Below, piece after piece: positions 23,726-35,800 of a stretch of 64,000 bases of DNA. The DNA comes from Achatina immaculata. Its lineage: Eukaryota > Mollusca > Gastropoda > Stylommatophora > Achatinidae. Below the pieces are notes generated by a model that made no database searches, was not told the DNA's origin, and worked only from the letters and a program-made list of their open reading frames with translations. Where the stretch lies: assembly GCA_009760885.1 (NCBI GenBank), contig CM019708.1, positions 14,169,531 to 14,233,530 on the forward strand, in the 5' to 3' direction. Within the stretch, counting starts at the first letter, position 1; the number at the start of each line of letters is the position of its first letter. The position numbers and the translations under genes were made by a program.

Positions 23726-25057
23726 CTTTATTTATTTTGTCGCTTAAAAAAAAGTCTCCCAACTTTTGCTATGCAAACTCTGTGTTCTCTACAGCCCTAT
23801 AAACACACTTCTATCGTTGCACATAGATAATTCTGATATTCTTCGTTGATTGATCTCTTGATAACACCCTTTATCGGAGCAAACAATGAATATCTGATAC
23901 ACCATTAACGGCCATAGTTTTTGTCAGCAAAGCAACACACATACACCCATCATTGATAAAAGCACTAATCTACATCTAATCTATATAATACGTGTGTCTG
24001 ATTACTGGATACACACACTGAAATATTTGCGAGCCAAACAGTAGGACGTACCAAAACAGATAATTTCAGTTGTGTTTTGAGCACGCTTTAAATATGGTTA
24101 TTTTTGTTGTTGTTAATGAAAGTACTACTTTAATTAATGAAAACACTATCTTATAATACATGAAGTACATAACATCGTGACCGCAGTACATGTTAAATAA
24201 AGAACAACGCACACATTTGTGAGAGCATTATCCTTCAAATACGTAACTTATGATAATAATTTTCGCACGGTATTCTGGAAACACAATAATTTATTTGAAA
24301 TGTATAAGTTTGGGAATGTAGTATTTGTGAAGTACATCATTTGTGATAGAAATAAATATGCACAGGAAGCATTTTTGTAACTTTGTGATAAGTTTGAATA
24401 TAATATATATATATATATATACCCTACCTAGTAGCAGTTTTCCATGTGACATACATACGAATGGCAGCAATATTAGTGACTTAACATATTACTTTGTATT
24501 AGAAAAAATTAATGTATGCATTTCATCATAGAAAACAGTTTAGAAGCAGGAGTCAGCTGTTTGTGGAATTTAACACAAGTAATTTTGCCGAGATGTCAGT
24601 TATTTGTGAAATTTAACACAGATAATTTTGCAGAGAAGCTTCTCTCGTGACTGATTTTTAGCAATTTTTTTAAAGAGGTCACAATAACAGAAAGCTAATA
24701 TTTATGTTGCAATGTCTAATTTTTTTGTGTGTGATAGTGTCCTCTATCTTCAACTTTGACCCTCATTTCCTTTACATTGACACAAGGGCTTTTCACGCTC
24801 TCCGTATATGACATTTGATCAGTTCTTTCAAGTACTCACGTCCCATACACGCTAACAGATCATAGCGCACTTTACTGAAGGCTTTTGTGAGTGCCAAGAA
24901 AAATATATTTATCACAAATACTGTTTATGTTGAAGTTTAATTTTTATTTGTTTCATTACTCTGCCGTTAGTTCTTGATTCTTATAGGAAGAAAGACAAAT
25001 GGCCTTCACATCTTCATGAGCAAAAGTTTATTAATCTAACTTCGTTGCTTTGTACTT
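23726..25057. repeat. 1327-bp tandem duplication, copy 2
   Basis: Nearly identical to copy 1; the one difference I noticed is two extra bases in AAAATATATTTATC near 24900. The junction shares TGTACTTT/CTTTATT-like microhomology. The downstream end abuts a retrotransposon RNase H fragment. Confidence 0.95.
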
Positions 25058-25061
25058 TGTT

Positions 25062-26830
25062 AAAAGCGGATGGAGTTTCACAGCATACTCCGACGGAAAA
25101 CTACTCAAGATCATGGTCGTAGCATACCACAATTCCTGCTCAAGATCATGGTTGTAGCATAGCACAATTCCTGCTCAAGATCATGGTCGTAGCATAGCAC
25201 AATTCCTGCTCAAGATCATGGTTGTAGCATACCACAATTCCTGCTCAAGATCATGGTCGTAGCATAGCACAATTCCTGCTCAAGATCATGGTTGTAGCAT
25301 ACCACAATTCCTGCTCAAGATCATGGTCGTAGCATAGCACAATTCCTGCTCAAGATCATGGTCGTAGCATACCACAATTCCTGCTCAAGATCATGGTCGT
25401 AGCATACCACAATTCCTGCTCAAGATCATGGTTGTAGCATACCACAATTCCTGCTCAAGATCATGGTCGTAGCATACCACAATTCCTGCTCAAGATCATG
25501 GTTGTAGCATAGCACAATTCCTGCTCAAGATCATGGTCGTATCATACCACAATTCCTGCTCAAGATCATGGTCGTAGCATAGCACAATTCCTGCTCAAGA
25601 TCATGGTTGTAGCATAGCACAATTCCTGCTCAAGATCATGGTCGTAGCATTGCACAATTCCTGCTCAAGATCATGGTCGTAGCATAGCACAATTCCTGCT
25701 CAAGATCATGGTTGTAGCATAGCACAATTCCTGCTCAAGATCATGGTCGTATCATACCACAATTCCTGCTCAAGATCATGGTCGTAGCATAGCACAATTC
25801 CTGCTCAAGATCATGGTTGTAGCATAGCACAATTCCTGCTCAAGATCATGGTCGTAGCATTGCACAATTCCTGCTCAAGATCATGGTCGTAGCATAGCAC
25901 AATTCCTGCTCAAGATCATGGTCGTAGCATACCACAATTCCTGCTCAAGATCATGGTCGTAGCATAGCACAATTCCTGCTCAAGATCATGGTCGTAGCAT
26001 ACCACAATTCCTGCTCAAGATCATGGTCGTAGCATAGCACAATTCCTGCTCAAGATCATGGTCGTATCATACCACAATTCCTGCTCAAGATCATGGTCGT
26101 AGCATAGCACAATTCCTGCTCAAGATCATGGTCGTAGCATAGCACAATTCCTGCTCAAGATCATGGTCGTAGCATTGCACAATTCCTGCTCAAGATCATG
26201 GTCGTATCATACCACAATTCCTGCTCAAGATCATGGTCGTAGCATAGCACAATTCCTGCTCAAGATCATGGTCGTAGCATAGCACAATTCCTGCTCAAGA
26301 TCATGGTCGTAGCATAGCATTATTCCTGCTCAAGCATGCGGATGGAAGCCGTTACGGGAATCTTGAATTGGCTGATGACTGAGAACGAGCACCGAACTAT
26401 AACCATAACGGACTCTCAAAGTCTTTTAAGAAAGATAGAACACTTTACCCTTAGAAGAAAGTAGACACACTACATAAAACACAAATCCACAACATCACAT
26501 GGATATACCGCCCGGGGCATTCAGGCGTTGCTGGCAACGAAAAAGGTGATCAACTTGCACCAAAGGCTAACCCGCTAGGAAACATCAGTCTAGACAAACA
26601 AGACATGTGTCAGCAGCAAATCCAAGAATCTGCTCAAGAAACCTTCCTCAGAAGTACTTAACGCCCGCTTCAGTGAAGTGCATGGCCTCAGAGGAAGTGG
26701 AAGTAAATCCCAGCTGCGCGCTAGAGGACGAGCCATTTACAACCAACACATTTTATCAGCCAGAACACTAAAGGGCATCCTGATGTCGAATACAAAACAC
26801 TTTATAGGCATGTCCTGAGTGTAGTGAAGC
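25062..26830 (+). mobile_element. RNase H domain of an I-like non-LTR retrotransposon, split by a minisatellite
   Basis: Before the 35-bp array the sequence reads WSFTAYSDGK (an RNase H TDG-like start). After it come RMEAVTGILNWLMTENEHRT, ITITDSQSLLRKIE (the TDSQ motif) and WIYRPGHSGVAGNEKGDQLA (the PGHxGVxGNExAD signature). Sequence down to about 26830 (ILMSNTKHF) looks like the element C-terminus. Decayed by frameshifts. RNase H after reverse transcriptase is typical of the I group (including Nimbus-like elements of snails); exact clade not proven. Confidence 0.8.
25106..26335. repeat. 35-bp minisatellite, about 35 units, with higher-order structure
   Basis: Unit CAAGATCATGGTCGTAGCAT + AGCACAATTCCTGCT, period 35 bp. 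Units differ at three sites (GTC/GTT, AGC/ATC, ACC/AGC/TGC), and a six-unit order of variants repeats around 25520-25910. Confidence 0.96.
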
Positions 26831-27240
26831 AGCACCCTCGGACAGAGCTGCGTCATATCCAGTAGCCAGTTATATCTTATAGCAAAAAGAGTTCAGAGAC
26901 TAAGAAAATTCTGAGCTATTTAGGTCTATATTTTAGATCAGAGAGGTGACTTTTAAAATAAAACTACCTGTAATTTATAGGCATAAGAGTAATAAGTTTC
27001 CAACATTGTGAAAAGGATTATTTAAAAAAAAACTCTGTGACAATGGTTGTTTCAAGCAATGTGACAAAGGTTGTTTCTGACAAAGGTTATTTCAAACAAT
27101 GTGACAGTGGTATCAGTTGGTTAAAAGTCACTAAAGCTCTTTGATTAAAGCTTCTGGAGGGACTAGCTTCGCATTAGTGCCCAAGACAGACGGTGTACTA
27201 AGACAAAGACAATGGGTTTGCTGCGAAATTGGGTATGTAT
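26831..27240. other. Non-coding stretch
   Basis: A few imperfect GTGACAAAGGTTGTTTC repeats at 27030-27110; otherwise nothing recognised. Confidence 0.4.
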
Positions 27241-27242
27241 TT

Positions 27243-27807
27243 AACGTACGTGTTTATATGTATATGTGTAACGTATGTGTTTATATGTATATGTGTAACG
27301 TACGTGTTTATATGTATATGTGTAATGTACGTGTTTATATGTATATGTGTAACGTACGTGTTTATATGTATATGTGTAACGTACGTGTTTATATGTATAT
27401 GTGTAACGTACGTGTTTATATGTATATGTGTAACGTACGTGTTTATATGTATATGTGTAACGTACGTGTTTATATGTATATGTGTAACGTACGTGTTTAT
27501 ATGTATATGTGTAACGTACGTGTTTATATGTATATGTGTAACGTACGTGTTTATATGTATATGTGTAACGCATGTGTTTATATGTATATGTGTAACGTAC
27601 GTGTTTATATGTATATGTGTAACGTATGTGTTTATATGTATATGTGTAACGTACGTGTTTATATGTATATGTGTAACGTACGTGTTTATATGTATATGTG
27701 TAACGTATGTGTTTATATGTATATGTGTAACGTACGTGTTTATATGTATATGTGTAACGTACGTGTTTATATGTATATATGTAACATGTGTTTATATGTA
27801 TATGTGC
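27243..27807. repeat. 27-bp minisatellite, about 21 units
   Basis: Unit ACGTACGTGTTTATATGTAT + ATGTGTA, period 27 bp, very homogeneous. The long frames through it (MYMCNVRVY repeats) are products of the in-frame period. Confidence 0.96.
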
Positions 27808-27899
27808 TCAACCCAAGCACACGGGACGCATGTGACCCGCGGGATTCTTATTTGTTGCCCCTTGTCGGCGTGCGGGGTGTGCCCTAGTTGGTCTCAAGC

Positions 27900-27995
27900 T
27901 GTCTCGTAATTGTTCATTTCCCTGGACGCCTGTATGTCCAGGAACATAGATGAAAGTGACTGTGAATCGTTGATCTCTGCAGATACTCTCTCTCT
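27900..27995 (-). mobile_element. Short RNase H fragment of a non-LTR retrotransposon
   Basis: The minus strand reads FTVTFIYVPGHTGVQGNEQL, the PGHxGVxGNE signature of I-group RNase H. Only about 90 bp remain recognisable; (CT)n lies at 27988-28006. Confidence 0.7.
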
Positions 27996-28089
27996 CTCTC
28001 TCTCTCTGAACCTTAAGTGCCCAGGGCGCATGGGGCTTCCGCAAGGGTTTTCCACAAATGCCTGTCCTGTGCCTTTTTTTCTGCTCTTG

Positions 28090-28392
28090 CCCAGGTGAGC
28101 CCTCTATTGCTCAACATCCTTTCTGTTGTTCTTCTCCATGCCTCTTTTGGTCTACCCTTACTTCTGTTCCCCCGTGGTGTCCATCTTAGTGCTATTTTTT
28201 TTCTCCTTCCACCTGCATTTGTTTTTTCCCTTGCTTCTGTTTCTGTAGCAGTTTGACAGATTTTTTTTTAACCAGATAGGGTTGCTGGCCCTATGCCGAA
28301 CCCCCCTTAGTCGCCTTTTACGATCATGCGTGGTAGGGTACAGTGGTCCTATTCTTTGCAGATCCCGGGTACCACACTGGGGGGGGGGGGGC
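28090..28392 (-). mobile_element. Family C retrotransposon 3' end and a dispersed repeat
   Basis: 28090-28200 matches the family C tail seen at 5200-5280 (CTTCTCCATG...GGTGTCCATCTTAGTGC). 28262-28392 (GGGTTGCTGGCCCTATGCCG ... CCCGGGTACCACACTGG plus a G run) looks like a separate compact repeat. Confidence 0.6.
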
Positions 28393-28419
28393 AGATCTGA
28401 TGCTCACACGAAATCATTG

Positions 28420-29165
28420 CACGTTCTTCCAATCGAGATTCGGCCATGTTTGAGCACAAATAAGTTTCCTAGCAACATTAACTTCATTTAAAACATAGTG
28501 CCATATAACAAGACACCATCAAAAGTTAAAATCTCTGAGTTTAAGGGCAAGTGTTTCAGCTTCATGTCTTGCATTATTGTCTACTGACTCATCATCAGTA
28601 ATTTCTATCAAAGCATCATACAATTCACCAACAGAATATCTTAAAGGACGATTGTAGATTTCTAGTACTTAGTGGCTTCAGAGTTAAATTCGTGATACGT
28701 TTTATGCCTTCCCAACGCAATGTTGGCCCTGAGAAAAACACAAGAGTTTCTGAACTGTTAAAAAAACAAACTTGTTCTCTACATGACATTGAGGCATCAT
28801 TGACAATTTAGATAAGAGAGCAAAGGGTTCAAGTCTTTAATTCATTTAACTCCTGATCGTTTTCATTTCATATTTGTTCTGTTATCGTACCATGGTCACG
28901 CATGCTTGCTATTGCAGTTTTCTTAGAATACACTGAGCCTGTAATACCTTTCAGAGAAATGACACCAAGAAAATGCTCATGAATATTAATATCACCGGGA
29001 TCTGTATTAATAAATCTTGCAAATAGGGTTTCAATTGTTCAGTATGACTTACACCTGGAGCACAGTGTAAATTTAGCTGCGCCTAAATCTAAATTTTATG
29101 GATAGATTGGGAAGAAATATATCAACCCAGCTATTTCAGGCATTCCCTTGGCATGTACTACCGTA
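28420..29165 (-). pseudogene. ZMYM1-like hAT transposase remnant (DUF4371 / hAT C-terminal parts)
   Basis: Minus-strand conceptual pieces, in order: FINTDPGDINIHEHFLGVIS (the DUF4371-type EHFLG block), a gap where most of the RNase H-like core should be, SSETLVFFSGPTLRWE, TLKPLS, PLRYSVGELYDALIEITDDE, ARHEAETLALKLRDFNF, a stop, then WCLVIWHYVLNEVNVARKLI. These match the order in ZMYM1/TTF-type hAT-derived transposases. Stops and frame changes make it a relic. No terminal inverted repeats were identified. Confidence 0.78.
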
Positions 29166-29522
29166 CTGCGTGGTCAAAATATCGAGACCCCCATGACCGT
29201 CAACCCAGACTCTCCCCTCCAAAGATACTGCATGCCAGTTAATTCAGCATCTTACACACATAATTCAGCATCTTACACACATTCATACATCACATCAACA
29301 TGAAATACATATTACCAAGTCAGCAAATCAATTTACATCCATTTATTAAGACTCTATATATATATATCATAGCGACGCCACAACAGATATTACATACACA
29401 GGACATCAACATGTGTCATCATGATAATAACAAGGCATGACTTAAGTACAATGCATTATCTCTAACTAAATAACACTAATTCAGTGGACCAGATTGGCCT
29501 GGGCTCCTCTGGCCCTACTAAG

Positions 29523-29583
<61 letters not shown>

Positions 29584-29850
29584 GTGCCGATGCATTAGTA
29601 GCACATTTCAGCCGCTGCTGCCATGAAATCCCCATTCCCCCATCTTACATAAAACTTCCCTGTGCCAATGCACTGAATAACATATTTTCATTAGTGCGAA
29701 ATGCTCTGAATACATATTTCCACTTTTGTGCCAATGCACTGAATAACATATTCACTTTTCTGCCCATGCACTGAATAGCATATTTCAACGTGTGCCAACG
29801 CACTCAATACATATTTCAATTTGTGCCAGTGCACTGAAATAAAACATGAT
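29166..29850. repeat. Non-coding DNA with (TA)n and a CACTGAATA repeat
   Basis: (TA)n at 29528-29580. From 29655 to 29845 five or six loose units of TGTGCCAATGCACTGAATA + ACATATTT, about 35 bp each. Nothing coding seen. Confidence 0.75.
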
Positions 29851-30152
29851 GGGCCTTGGTATGTTCATCAAATATGACAAGACTCAAGAGAATCAGCGAA
29901 ATCTTCACGTACGACGACAGTGATGATAATCCGACAGAACAGTATGATTACGACACATCATATAATCCAGAATACATTTGAATCAAACATTGTGAGGTCG
30001 GCAGGGCTAACCAGACGAGACGAAATTTTCTCCCCGCCATATGTTCTGGTTTTCTACTCTCCGCTCAGTTTCATGAAGTTCACATGAAATTAACACCATG
30101 AACCATGATGACATCCCTCGTGCCATTCAAGAGAACATTAATCATCACGAAT

Positions 30153-30188
<36 letters not shown>

Positions 30189-30341
30189 CCAACACAATAT
30201 TTTGGGCGGCTGGAGCTAAGTATTTCCATGTCAAACTCAAGCGCAGGCGAGATCGAACTTGCCCCACCATTTGCCTCTGGCTATGCTCAGTGTGACTTTT
30301 CCCACATGCTTTTTCCTTTATATAGGTCTTCCACCCCCGCA

Positions 30342-30349
30342 TCACGTGA
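30342..30349. promoter_or_regulatory. TCACGTGA box (CLEAR-like) upstream of CLN3
   Basis: The palindrome TCACGTGA is the core of the TFEB/CLEAR element of lysosomal genes, and CLN3 is a CLEAR-network gene in mammals. A TATATA-like TTTATATAGG lies 25 bp upstream. The same 8-mer also occurs at about 11835 inside a retrotransposon, so chance is a real alternative. The first exon of CLN3 is unknown. Confidence 0.2.
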
Positions 30350-31890
30350 ACTGCATTTCTCCGACCAAAATCCGTACACTATTCTGGGCTTCGAAAGGCA
30401 GTTCACAGCAGCTTGTAACTATTCTATATATATTTAGCTTTCTGTGCCACAGAAACAATATACTTTTTTTTTTATTATGGCCCCAGAGAACACAGATCTC
30501 GATTCATTTTGAATCATTTTCCTAAGATAATGTTCGGCCGATCCAAAACTAAGTGTACTCAATAATACATGAAAATGTATGTGTGTTTTAAAGATTACTT
30601 TACTTCCACATTATTTTTTTCCAGTTCATCCCACTTTTCTCATTTTTGTCGTCTTGGAAAACTTGACACATCGGACAAAATGCACAAACTGACCTATCTC
30701 TACAGTCGGTAAGGCTGCTTCTTTTGCGCAGCCTGTCAGATTGAGTCAGAAAAAGTCTCAAGGGAAATATTTTCAAGCCGAAAAATGTTTGAATAATCAC
30801 GTTATAGAAAACTGCAGTTTTAAAGTTATTCAACTCAACAAATTTCCTCTTTGCTGTTGCTTCTGAAGCGAGCTTAAGGACGATACACTTGTTTATCTTG
30901 TGGGCTCGCTACGAGCACCAAAGTTTCAAACGGGTCCGTGATTCCTTAAAGAAGGATCCCCGATCGAAGGTGTCTTTCCTAAGGAGAAGATGGAAGGCAG
31001 GCGACCAAGTCTCTGGAGTTGTTGTTTTGATAGACTGGGACTGAACATCCTAGAAAGTCTGTTACTGTAGCTGCAAGTTTTGTTTGTTTTTCTTGTGTGT
31101 GTGTGTGTATGTGTATGCGCGCGTGTGCGTCTGTGTTTATTGTGATCCCTTATGGTGACACTTCATTGATATTCTATTGACCCGACTTCTGTTTCAAAAT
31201 GGCGCTTCATCTTCTATCTTCTGTAATGGTTTTGATAAAAATGCACCACCTTCTTGTTCAGGGTGCAGTGGACGACAATGATTAATCTTTCAACTACTGT
31301 GTTTCAAACGAATAATTTGGGTATAAGTATATACAAAACTAAATATATCAATATACACGAAGCCAGTACAGTAAAGCTGTGATAACAAAATGTTGAAACT
31401 ACTTAAAACAAAACTAGGAACATATTTATTAATTAACAAGCACACGGTTTTAACGTTTCGGTTTACACCTTAATCATAGAGAAACACAGAGGACAAAGAA
31501 ATAAGGAAAGGAGATAAAATAAAAGTTCACATGAATGCTATACAACAAATAAGAAGGAGGAAAAATAGCAAAAAGAAAAAAAAAGAAGCACTTAGCTGTG
31601 ACTTGTAAGAAGCTGCGTCCAGGAGTGCGCGTGGTAGAGTGTTTCTTCCGGAATTAGAGCATCTGCGTAAGTACATCTTTTAACACTCACGATCTATAAC
31701 TACTCGTATTCACCCACGAGAAATGGCACAAATGTTGGGAAGTTCTTTCTGAGAACTCTGATCATTTTAACAAATGAGTTCATCACAACTAGGAGCCGCA
31801 TTAATTGCGCTACGAAGTCTTCCCCTGCACGGTTTGATGTAAGTTAGAGGCCACCCTTTCCTCTCAGTCACGTACAGTTCAAAGTCAAAC
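30350..31890. other. Region upstream of CLN3, first exon not located
   Basis: Holds a (CA)n at 30154-30180 just upstream and (GT)n at 31098-31110. A short open start at 30990 (MEGRRPSLW) has no supporting donor. The missing N-terminal exon of CLN3 should lie here or farther upstream; I could not support a candidate. Confidence 0.35.
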
Positions 31891-31894
31891 ATCA

Positions 31895-32105
31895 CTGATG
31901 TCTGAACATATTTTTCGATAAACTATTCTGATGGCTAAACATATTTCTCGATAAACTATTCCGGTGTCTACACATTCTTCTCCATGAACTCTTCTGGCAA
32001 CTAAACGTTCTTCTTCACAAATACTCTGATGTCTAAACATTCTTCTCCATGAACTATTCTGGCATCTAAACATTCTTCTTCACAAATACTCTGATGTCTA
32101 AACAT
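31895..32105. repeat. Minisatellite, about 33/65-bp units
   Basis: Alternating TCTAAACATTCTTCTCCATG + AACTATTCTGGCA and ACATTCTTCTTCACAAATAC + TCTGATG units, about six in all. Confidence 0.85.
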
Positions 32106-32253
32106 TCTTATAAACTACTTTCTTTCATCGATCAGTGTCAACGGGAGGTGGGTTTTTTACTGTCAAAACTTCTACCACAACACACCTCCTCATACACACT
32201 AACATATTCTCGCCGAACATTGCCATGTTTGTTGCTTGCTTTTCAATACACAA

Positions 32254-32336
32254 TTGTGTGTATGCATGTATGTATGTATATATGTATGTATGCATGCATG
32301 TATGTATGTATATATGTATGTATGCATGTATGTATA
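32254..32336. repeat. (ATGT)n microsatellite
   Basis: ATGTATGT tract with ATGC and ATAT interruptions. Confidence 0.95.
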
Positions 32337-32464
32337 TGGATACTTACATATGGATGTAATCTATGGTATAAATTCATTGCTAGCCGAAAGGCCACTTTCC
32401 GTCTCCAGTTGATTCCGGTTTAGACGTTGTGAAAAGCACGATAATTTGAAAACGACGGAAAAGA

Positions 32465-32734
32465 CACTTAATAATTTACTGATTCTCCCAGAGATAATTA
32501 ACATTTCACTGACTCTCCCAGAAATGAATGACAATTAACAGACTCTTCCTGTGAAAATTAACACCTCACTGATTCTTCCAGCGGTAACTAAGAATTCACG
32601 GACTCTTCCAGAGATAACTAAGAATTCACTGACTCTTACAGAGATAACTAAAAATTCACTGACTCTTCCAGAGATAACTAAGAATTCATTGACTCTTCCA
32701 GAGATAACTAAGAATTCGCTGACTCTCCTCACAG
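32465..32734. repeat. 30-bp minisatellite ending at the CLN3 acceptor
   Basis: Unit GACTCTTCCAGAGATAACTA + AGAATTCACT, about nine units. Every unit carries CTCTTCCAG, and the final diverged unit GACTCTCCTCACAG is the acceptor of the exon at 32735. Confidence 0.93.
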
Positions 32735-32814
32735 ATCGGAATGTTCCTGATGGGAGCCATCAACAATCTGCCCTACGTCATCGTAAACTCAGCAGCCAGC
32801 ACCATTGCGGACAG
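32735..32814 (+). CDS. CLN3: CLN3 exon (first one found)
   Basis: Acceptor GACTCTCCTCACAG ends at 32734 and donor ACAG|GTAGTG starts at 32815. Read in phase 0 it gives IGMFLMGAINNLPYVIVNSA and continues to IAD, with two bases (AG) left over. This aligns with the first transmembrane segment of battenin. The acceptor is the last, diverged unit of a 30-bp minisatellite. Confidence 0.9.
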
Positions 32815-35800
32815 GTAGTGGATGTTCCCAAGAAGAGCTCACTCTGAGAATAACAGCCATTATACTTGTATTATTTTATCCATTCATAGTACCATAATTG
32901 TTACCGCTAGCATCATCACCGCTGCCACCACCAACATAATGCCACCAGTACTAACACAGCCATTATCATCACCGCTGCCACCACCAACATAATGCCACCA
33001 GTACTAACACAGCCATTATCATCACCGCTGCCACCACCAACATAATGCCACCAGTACTAACACAGCCATTATCATCACCGCTGCCACCACCAACATAATA
33101 CCACCAGTACTAACACAGCCATTATCATCACCGCTGCCGTCACCAACATAATACCACCAGTACTAACACAGCCATCATCATCACCGCTGCCACCACCAAC
33201 ATAATACCACCAGTACTAACACAGCCATTATCATCACCGCTGCCACCACCAACATAATGCCACCAGTACTAACACACCCATTATCATCACCGCTGCCACC
33301 ACCAACATAATACCACCAGTACTAACACAGCCATTATCATCACCGCTGCCGTCACCAACATAATACCACCAGTACTAACACAGCCATTATCATCACCGCC
33401 GCCATCACCAACATAATACCACCAGTACTAACACAGCCATCATCATCGCCATCCTTACTGTCGTCATTATCATCAACGCGCTTTCAACCTAACCTTTATC
33501 CTCAGCTTCAACGAGAAGAATTTGGTCGGTGTTGTTTTTGGAGCCAACGTGGCTCTGTCTGTTTTTGTTAAATGTAAGTTGTGACATTTGATCCCGTCAG
33601 CTTCCATTTATGGTTTTCTTGCTGTGTAATTGCTTGATAATGTTCCTTTTGTCCAATTTTTAAAAAATAAACATATATACATAGATATCATGTTAAATGA
33701 GTTTTCATGACAAAAAAGGGGAATTGTTCCTAAATGTCAATCATGGAAGTTATACAAAAACATTTTGTGACTTCTTAGCTCAAATAAGTCCTTTAAACGG
33801 CTTATGACAATGAAAAAATATAGATATCATTTCCTGTGTAAGTCATAGCAGCTATGATAACTAATATAAAAAAAAACGTTCATGTGTAGTGGGTGTGGTT
33901 CGGTAGTCTAAAGTTAAAGCAACTACACACAGAAATATGAAAGTTACTGTGAATTGTCTTGTCAGTGGCACACCACATATTGTTCCCATCGGTTCTATAG
34001 ATCGTTCTATTTTAATTAAGTCTAATGTTAACGAGAAATAGGATGGCTACAAAGAAATGACATAGAATTTTCTTATTTGATATAGTTTTGGGCTTCGTTT
34101 TCTTATCTGTTGTCCCTATTTTGATTTTTTTTCTTACCCATGACTAGTTTAGCACCGAATTATTTCTTGACTGCCATCTTTTTCTCTGACGTAAATGGAT
34201 ATTTTTCTTTCCACACCAGCACTGAACACATTCGTGTTACTAAATGTGTCCTATAAGCTGCGGTTTCTCGTCAACGGATGCATCATGCTTGCAGGTGAGA
34301 CAGCCAGATTTTTAAGATGAGTAGCCGTGTACTCCGAATGTGTGTGCCCTAGTGTTATTCTTAATATATTCTTTATCTACAACAGTGGTTTTCAAACTTT
34401 TTCGGGCTGCCAGTTTCTTGCCATCCAAGTACCCTCTCCCCAATATCTTCCCATCGCTCCGGTTCCGCCCAGTTAGAAAACCACTAGAAGCGACTGATGA
34501 CACTCACCATGGGTAGACAAAGGAAAACAGTGACCGTACACTGCCTGAGCCGCCAAGAAAGATCTCATCATAGCATTCAAAGCAGTGTGTTTGAGTAAGC
34601 CATGTCAGAAAGATGTTCAGCGGGAAGGTTTGTGTCCATGGTGATTGTAGTTGTGTTGCTGTTGTCATGGTGATTGTAGCTGTGTTGCTGTTATCATGGT
34701 GATTGTATCTGTGTTGCTGTTATCACGGTGATTGTAGCTGTGTTGCTGTTATCATGGTGATTGTAGTTGTGTTGCTGTTATCACGGTGATTGTAGCTGTG
34801 CTGCTGTTATTGTGTAGCACAAAAAGTTAGGATAAAATGTCTAAAAGACAGCGTGCGAGTTCTAGAGGCAATAAAAGGATCACCCGAGAGGGCTGAAATT
34901 TTGTCACAGAGAAGAATCATTTGTTTTGCAAACAGATGAGAAAGTCCCAAGAAGAATCATTTAAAATGCAGGTATTTAATTTTCACTGAAGTAACAAAAG
35001 AAAAGGATCACTTACTGGGCACGTAACTGAAAGAGAAGACTTGACAGTCATGAAAGAACACTGGACATAGTTCATGGAATAGGATACTAAATAGCAAACA
35101 CTTTATTCTTACGGATTTTCTCTTTTTCAGACTGGTTAAGAAACATAACCCTGGAATGTAACAAAAGCACCCCGGTGTTATTGCCCCTGTTGTTGTTGGC
35201 ACTGTCCGATTTGGCAGTCAGAGACCATAGCTGGTATCAGGACTGGTTAACCATACCTGACCAAGACCCGGTCCCACCTCTCCGTTGGTATGCCCAGTAA
35301 CAGGCCTAACCTGGCTAACGGGACAGGGATCGCCACAGTCCCATGACGGTGGATCTGCTGAAGAAGCACTGCACAGTAACAACCTGTTTTTTAGCTCTAC
35401 TGAGGGACTGAAAAAGATAGGCACCATAACCCACTCCCAAGCCGACACCACGTCATGCCACAGCATCTTCATCGCATCGGCTGCAAAGAACACCAGCTCT
35501 CAGTTCCAGGGAGACAGAAGTTTTCCTCGCTTGTCCACACAATCCAGGGTAACGTACCCAGCATCACGCCTGGCCACACTCACTAACCCAGTTCTTTAAA
35601 GGAGCCGGGAGCCATTTTCTACAGCTGGATGACCAGTGCGCCCACGGCTGGACTTGACTACTGACCTCACAGTCAGGGACGAACTGCTGGCGGCTAAGAA
35701 AAGTACAAAGTTTCTGACTAACAGCAATGATAATAGGAACAATATAACAACACTTATTCGAACAATAACAACATAGATCATTCATTCATGTGACATGCCC

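Noticed and set aside
25106..26335. Regular short repeats considered as a CRISPR array
   Set aside because: Units are directly contiguous without unique spacers and the genome is eukaryotic.
27141..27887. 248-codon MYMCNVRVY repeat protein
   Set aside because: A 27-bp array open on both strands; no domain or conserved flank.
30990..31075. MEGRRPSLW... as the missing first exon of CLN3
   Set aside because: No suitable phase-0 donor before its stop and no similarity to CLN3 N-termini.
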